Source of the DNA: Ruminococcaceae bacterium UBA1691
GTDB taxonomy: Bacteria > Bacillota > Clostridia > Oscillospirales > Acutalibacteraceae
Assembly: GCA_002320555.1 (NCBI GenBank)
Contig: DCJV01000035.1
Coordinates: 6,821 to 14,893, forward strand
Reading direction: 5' to 3'
DNA: 8,073 nucleotides
In this document: in pieces, positions 5,047-8,073 of the stretch
How positions within the stretch are numbered: position 1 is the first letter of the stretch
Layout: the number at the start of each line of letters is the position of its first letter
Position numbers and translations under genes: made by a program
Notes under the pieces: generated by a model
What the model was told of the DNA's origin: nothing
The model's input: the letters and a program-made list of their open reading frames with translations, nothing else
Databases searched by the model: none

Positions 5047-7695
5047 ATGAAAGCGAAACAGTTGATCCAAAAATCGATCTGCGCTCTGCTCGTTCTCTCG
5101 ATTCTCCTCATGAGCGCCTGCGGCACGCAGGAAAAAGCGGAGGAAGAATCCACCAATGCACCGAATTCTTCCTCTGTCCAACAGCAAAGCGCAAAAACGT
5201 ATTCCCCTTATACTGGAAAAACCCGCAAATCTGAAACAGTCTACGTCACGATGGACGCGAAGGGAAATACGACCAAAAAAATTGTAACCGACTGGCTCCA
5301 TACGGAGCAGGCGGGTGTGCAGGTGACCGACCAGAGCGACCTGACCAATATTCAAAATATCAAGAGCGACACAAAGCCCATGCAAAACGGGAACCAGCTC
5401 ACCTGGAATATGGATTCGACCGATCTCTATTATAAAGGCGAATCCCAAAAGGAGCTGCCCGTCGATATCTCGATCCGCTACTATCTGGACGGCGCCGAGA
5501 TTGAGCCTTCGGACCTTGCAGGCAAGAGCGGCAAGGTGAAGATCGAAATCCAGATGAAAAACACCCAGCCGCATACCGTCAATGTCAACGGGCGGGAGGC
5601 CGTTATCTATACACCGGTCGCCGCGCTGGGCGGCATGCTCCTCCCGGAGGAAAACTTCCAGAATGTCAAGATGGAAAACGGTGCTACCCTGGGCGACGGC
5701 AGCAAGCAGCTTGCAGCCTTTCTTGCGCTGCCCGGCCTCAGTGACAGCCTCGACCTCGCATCAATGCCGATTGAGGAGCTGAAAGACCTCTCCTTCCCGG
5801 AGACCTTTACGCTCACTGCTGACGTAAAGGATTTCAAGCTGGACAACATGTATTTCGCCATGACGACCGACCTCCCCGCCATTGATTTGAGCAACGTCTC
5901 CGGCCAGCTCGATGAAATCAAAAAGAGCCTGTATGCTCTCAGCGACATGCAAAATGCGTTGGAACAGCTCGACCCGGATCATGTACTACGCTCTCTGCTA
6001 ACAGACGACGGCAACATGCAGGAATTAAGCTCGCTTATGAATGAGCTGACTTCTGTTTATGAAAAGAACAAGGCCCTGCTCGATCTGCTTCCGCAGTACT
6101 TCACCAGGGAAAATCTCGCGCTTATCAATAAGCTTGCAAAGGATGCGGATTCCGCGCAGCTGACAGACCTGCTGAGTGATACAAAGCTCATCTCCTCCGC
6201 AAACAAGCTGCTTGATAGCAGCCTGCTCCGGAATATCCAGAAACTACTGGTAGACGTTGTAGCGCTGCAGTCGATCGATCTGAAGCCGCTCGACAAAATC
6301 CTCTCCGCGGCCGGTGACTTTGAAGCCTTCAGCGGCGTGCTGGAAAGCGGCAGCGACCTGCTGAATAAAATGGCTTCCTCGCAGGAGGAGCTGCAGACGC
6401 TCAGCGAGCTGATGGGCAGCAGCGGGGATGCCATGAAGCTGCTCAAAGAAGTTTCTTCCCTGCTCGATTCGCTCAAAAAACAGGGCATTACCCTCACACA
6501 GGACGATATCCGCGTGATGGTTGATGCGCTGGTCGATAAAAAAGCGATGGAGATCGCCGCTGAGAAGACGGGCGTCTCCGCCGAGCGCGTGCAGGTAATC
6601 CTCAATGCAAAAGCAAATGATTTGATCGCAGCCAACGGCTCTATCGCAAAGGAAAACCGGCAGACCGTCAAGGACTGCATCGAAATTGCGGCAAAATACG
6701 ACCAGACCGCCGCAAAGCTGAAGGATTCTCTCCTGCCGAAAGTAGAAAAAGGCTCTGTCGGCGTACTTCTCGCTCCGGCAACCCGCCTGATCATCACCAC
6801 GGTGCAGAAAACGATCCGGGAGGAACTCTCTCAAAAGGATGAGATTGCCGCCTCCATAACCAAACAGCTCGTTTCCCTGCTGAAAGAGGCGGAAGCGCTC
6901 GGCGCGAAAGTGGAGCACATCGGCACAGATCGGATTGAAAACCTCCTGACCTTTGCAAACGATGTAATGCCCGATCTGCAGACGCTCGCAAGCGAGCTCT
7001 CCAAAAATCAGGATCAGCTTGCATCCCTGAAGGATCTGCTTTCCGATAAAAGCACGATGCAGTATCTGCAGAAAACTGCCAAGCAGCTCATGCAGATGAA
7101 GAAGGACCTCGATGCAAATGCCGGTCAGCTCAGCCTCCTCGCAGAGGTTATGCAGGCTGCCTCCGATCCGCATCTGCGTGCATTTGCCAAGATGCTCCCG
7201 ACGCTCGCAAAGGATCTGCAGGATGCGGCCCCGATCCTCGAATCCCTATCTGGGGATCTGAACGATCCGAAGGTGCGCGCCTCTCTGAACAATATGCCGC
7301 AGACGCTCGCCGCTCTGATGCGCATCCAGACCGACCTTGTGTCAAACAGCAAGATCATTCAGGCGCTCCAGAATGCGATGCAGCCCAGCACGCTCAATAC
7401 CGTGTCCGGTATTGTCAAAACGCTTGATCAGTTTGAGCAGCAGGGTGTGCTCTCCAAATATACCGACACCGCCGATGCGGCTGCCTCCCTGCTTGGGCGT
7501 GTACGCGCGTGGCTCTCACTCTCCAAGGAATACGGCCTCTATACACAGGCGGCCGACGGCATGGAGACGGATGTGAAATTCATCCTGAAAACGGATGGCA
7601 TTCAGGCCGAAAAGCCGCAGCAGACACAGCCCTCGTCGCAGGAAGAAACTGGATTCATCGCTTGGATCAAGGGTCTTTTCGGCAAAAAGGACTGA
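5047..7695 (+). CDS. Large helical lipoprotein partner of MMPL transporter
   Basis: A predicted surface lipoprotein of 882 residues, with no named function recognised. The N-terminus has lysines, a hydrophobic stretch (residues 11-22) and the lipobox MSAC, so Cys25 should be lipidated. A Ser/Gln/Glu-rich linker follows. Residues about 55-280 look like beta-rich extracellular domains with conserved-looking blocks: SETVYVTMDAKGN (62-74), RYYLDG (144-149) and LAGKSGKVKIEI (157-168). From about 288 to 845 it is almost all amphipathic helix with leucine-rich, recurring units (for example LLSDTKL, LKDLLSDK), probably coiled coil or a helical rod. The C-terminus GFIAWIKGLFGKKD is short and amphipathic. 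The start at 5047 is chosen because AAAGGAG (5029-5035) lies 11 nt upstream and the signal peptide then begins normally; earlier ATGs at 5005 and 5026 add residues before it. The general plan resembles the extracellular part of YhgE/Pip-type proteins, but without their membrane segments. It lies 42 nt after the transporter, so a partner role is inferred. Confidence 0.85.
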   Translation: MKAKQLIQKSICALLVLSILLMSACGTQEKAEEESTNAPNSSSVQQQSAKTYSPYTGKTRKSETVYVTMDAKGNTTKKIVTDWLHTEQAGVQVTDQSDLTNIQNIKSDTKPMQNGNQLTWNMDSTDLYYKGESQKELPVDISIRYYLDGAEIEPSDLAGKSGKVKIEIQMKNTQPHTVNVNGREAVIYTPVAALGGMLLPEENFQNVKMENGATLGDGSKQLAAFLALPGLSDSLDLASMPIEELKDLSFPETFTLTADVKDFKLDNMYFAMTTDLPAIDLSNVSGQLDEIKKSLYALSDMQNALEQLDPDHVLRSLLTDDGNMQELSSLMNELTSVYEKNKALLDLLPQYFTRENLALINKLAKDADSAQLTDLLSDTKLISSANKLLDSSLLRNIQKLLVDVVALQSIDLKPLDKILSAAGDFEAFSGVLESGSDLLNKMASSQEELQTLSELMGSSGDAMKLLKEVSSLLDSLKKQGITLTQDDIRVMVDALVDKKAMEIAAEKTGVSAERVQVILNAKANDLIAANGSIAKENRQTVKDCIEIAAKYDQTAAKLKDSLLPKVEKGSVGVLLAPATRLIITTVQKTIREELSQKDEIAASITKQLVSLLKEAEALGAKVEHIGTDRIENLLTFANDVMPDLQTLASELSKNQDQLASLKDLLSDKSTMQYLQKTAKQLMQMKKDLDANAGQLSLLAEVMQAASDPHLRAFAKMLPTLAKDLQDAAPILESLSGDLNDPKVRASLNNMPQTLAALMRIQTDLVSNSKIIQALQNAMQPSTLNTVSGIVKTLDQFEQQGVLSKYTDTADAAASLLGRVRAWLSLSKEYGLYTQAADGMETDVKFILKTDGIQAEKPQQTQPSSQEETGFIAWIKGLFGKKD

Positions 7696-7713
7696 TCAGT
7701 AAATAAATTCAAA

Positions 7714-7751
7714 CGGCACGCCCTGCGGAATGGTATCCGCAGGGCGTGCCG
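7714..7751 (+). terminator. Strong hairpin at the operon's 3' end
   Basis: A perfect 16-bp GC-rich stem (7714-7729 with 7736-7751) with a 6-nt loop begins 18 bases after the lipoprotein stop codon. The position fits the end of the operon transcript. The plus-strand U-tract is poor (CAGCTTGTCGATTAATTCT). The minus side is more T-rich (TTTGAATTTATTT), so it may end transcripts coming from the right as well, or serve as a 3' stabiliser. Confidence 0.65.
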
Positions 7752-8027
7752 CAGCTTGTCGATTAATTCTAAGAGAAGAAAAAGTGCACAAACAAGCATG
7801 GTTTCTGATCGCTTTCGGAACCGGTATCTTGATGCGCCGCTGGGCGCTGACGAAAGCAAGGCGTGAGAAGTGCATCGTGGTCCTATTGACCGGTTACGCA
7901 ACAGCTTCCTGTGAGAAAAATATGGTTCCACACCGATCACTTACACTGCCAACTGCCTACGGCTCAAGAAGCTTTCTGAAGGCCGAGGCAGCACCCGCAG
8001 TATCTTTCTGCTTGGCTCGTGAGGGGA
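7752..8027. other. Intergenic stretch with an open frame to the edge
   Basis: No well-supported gene is present. On the plus strand one frame is open from 7784 (GTG; an in-frame ATG lies at 7832) to the window edge, at least 96 codons, starting as MHKQAWFLIAFGTGIL. No good ribosome binding site precedes either start, no domain is recognised, and the frame runs through a perfect palindrome, so it is not called as a gene. Small hairpins occur: GGTTTC (7800-7805) with GGAACC (7817-7822), and GCGCC (7834-7838) with GGCGC (7843-7847). Confidence 0.35.
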
Positions 8028-8061
8028 TTTTTGCCCCTGCCGCACACGGCAGGGGCAAAAA
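8028..8061. repeat. Perfect 15-bp inverted repeat with 4-nt loop
   Basis: TTTTTGCCCCTGCCG (8028-8042) is followed by CACA and then its exact complement (8047-8061). On either strand the stem starts with T5 and ends with A5, the opposite of a normal intrinsic terminator, which ends in T. No terminator role is therefore clear. It may be a palindromic intergenic repeat unit or a cruciform-prone site. The window ends 12 bases later. Confidence 0.7.
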
Positions 8062-8073
8062 CGAACCTTCCCA

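Noticed and set aside
6057..7173. Overlapping minus-strand open frames inside the lipoprotein gene.
   Set aside because: They mirror the biased codons of the helical region and have no domain or start signals.
7602..7940. Minus-strand open frame over the lipoprotein end and the hairpin.
   Set aside because: It overlaps the conserved gene end and reads through the strong hairpin, with no recognisable domain.

Overview
The window looks like chromosomal DNA of a Gram-positive, moderately GC-rich gut-type clostridium, possibly an Oscillospirales/Ruminococcaceae relative. This is inferred from the HPr with both His15 and Ser46, Shine-Dalgarno-rich starts, a lipobox protein beside an MMPL permease, and GC-rich intergenic hairpins. 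The genus cannot be fixed from the sequence alone.

Layout, left to right. Positions 1-181 are GC-rich and carry no supportable gene. A minus-strand HPr phosphocarrier gene (332-595) has a near-consensus promoter (644-671), a structured 3' UTR (242-306) and a strong terminator (182-224). The stretch 672-1049 has no convincing protein gene. It does hold a plus-strand hairpin plus T6 (1014-1051) that points into the end of the convergent proC gene, so a short plus-strand RNA may lie at about 857-1051. proC (pyrroline-5-carboxylate reductase, 1050-1847) is on the minus strand with its own promoter (1884-1912).

The main unit is a plus-strand three-gene operon: a TetR-type repressor (2197-2808), a 12-TM MMPL/RND-family transporter (2848-5004) and an 882-residue lipoprotein that is mostly helical (5047-7695). 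Gaps are 39 and 42 nt, each containing a ribosome binding site. Upstream lies a promoter (1970-1998) with two near-identical 13-bp palindromes (1971-1983 and 2018-2030), which are good candidate TetR operators. The roughly 190-nt leader carries an exact 16-bp direct repeat, and each copy lies in the loop of a separate predicted stem-loop. The simplest model is an autoregulated, inducible export or envelope system: the repressor senses a ligand, the MMPL pump moves a lipophilic substrate, and the long surface lipoprotein acts as its extracellular partner. The substrate is unknown.

The operon ends at a 16-bp perfect hairpin (7714-7751). The last 320 bases hold no well-supported gene. They include an open frame running off the right edge and a perfect palindrome (8028-8061).
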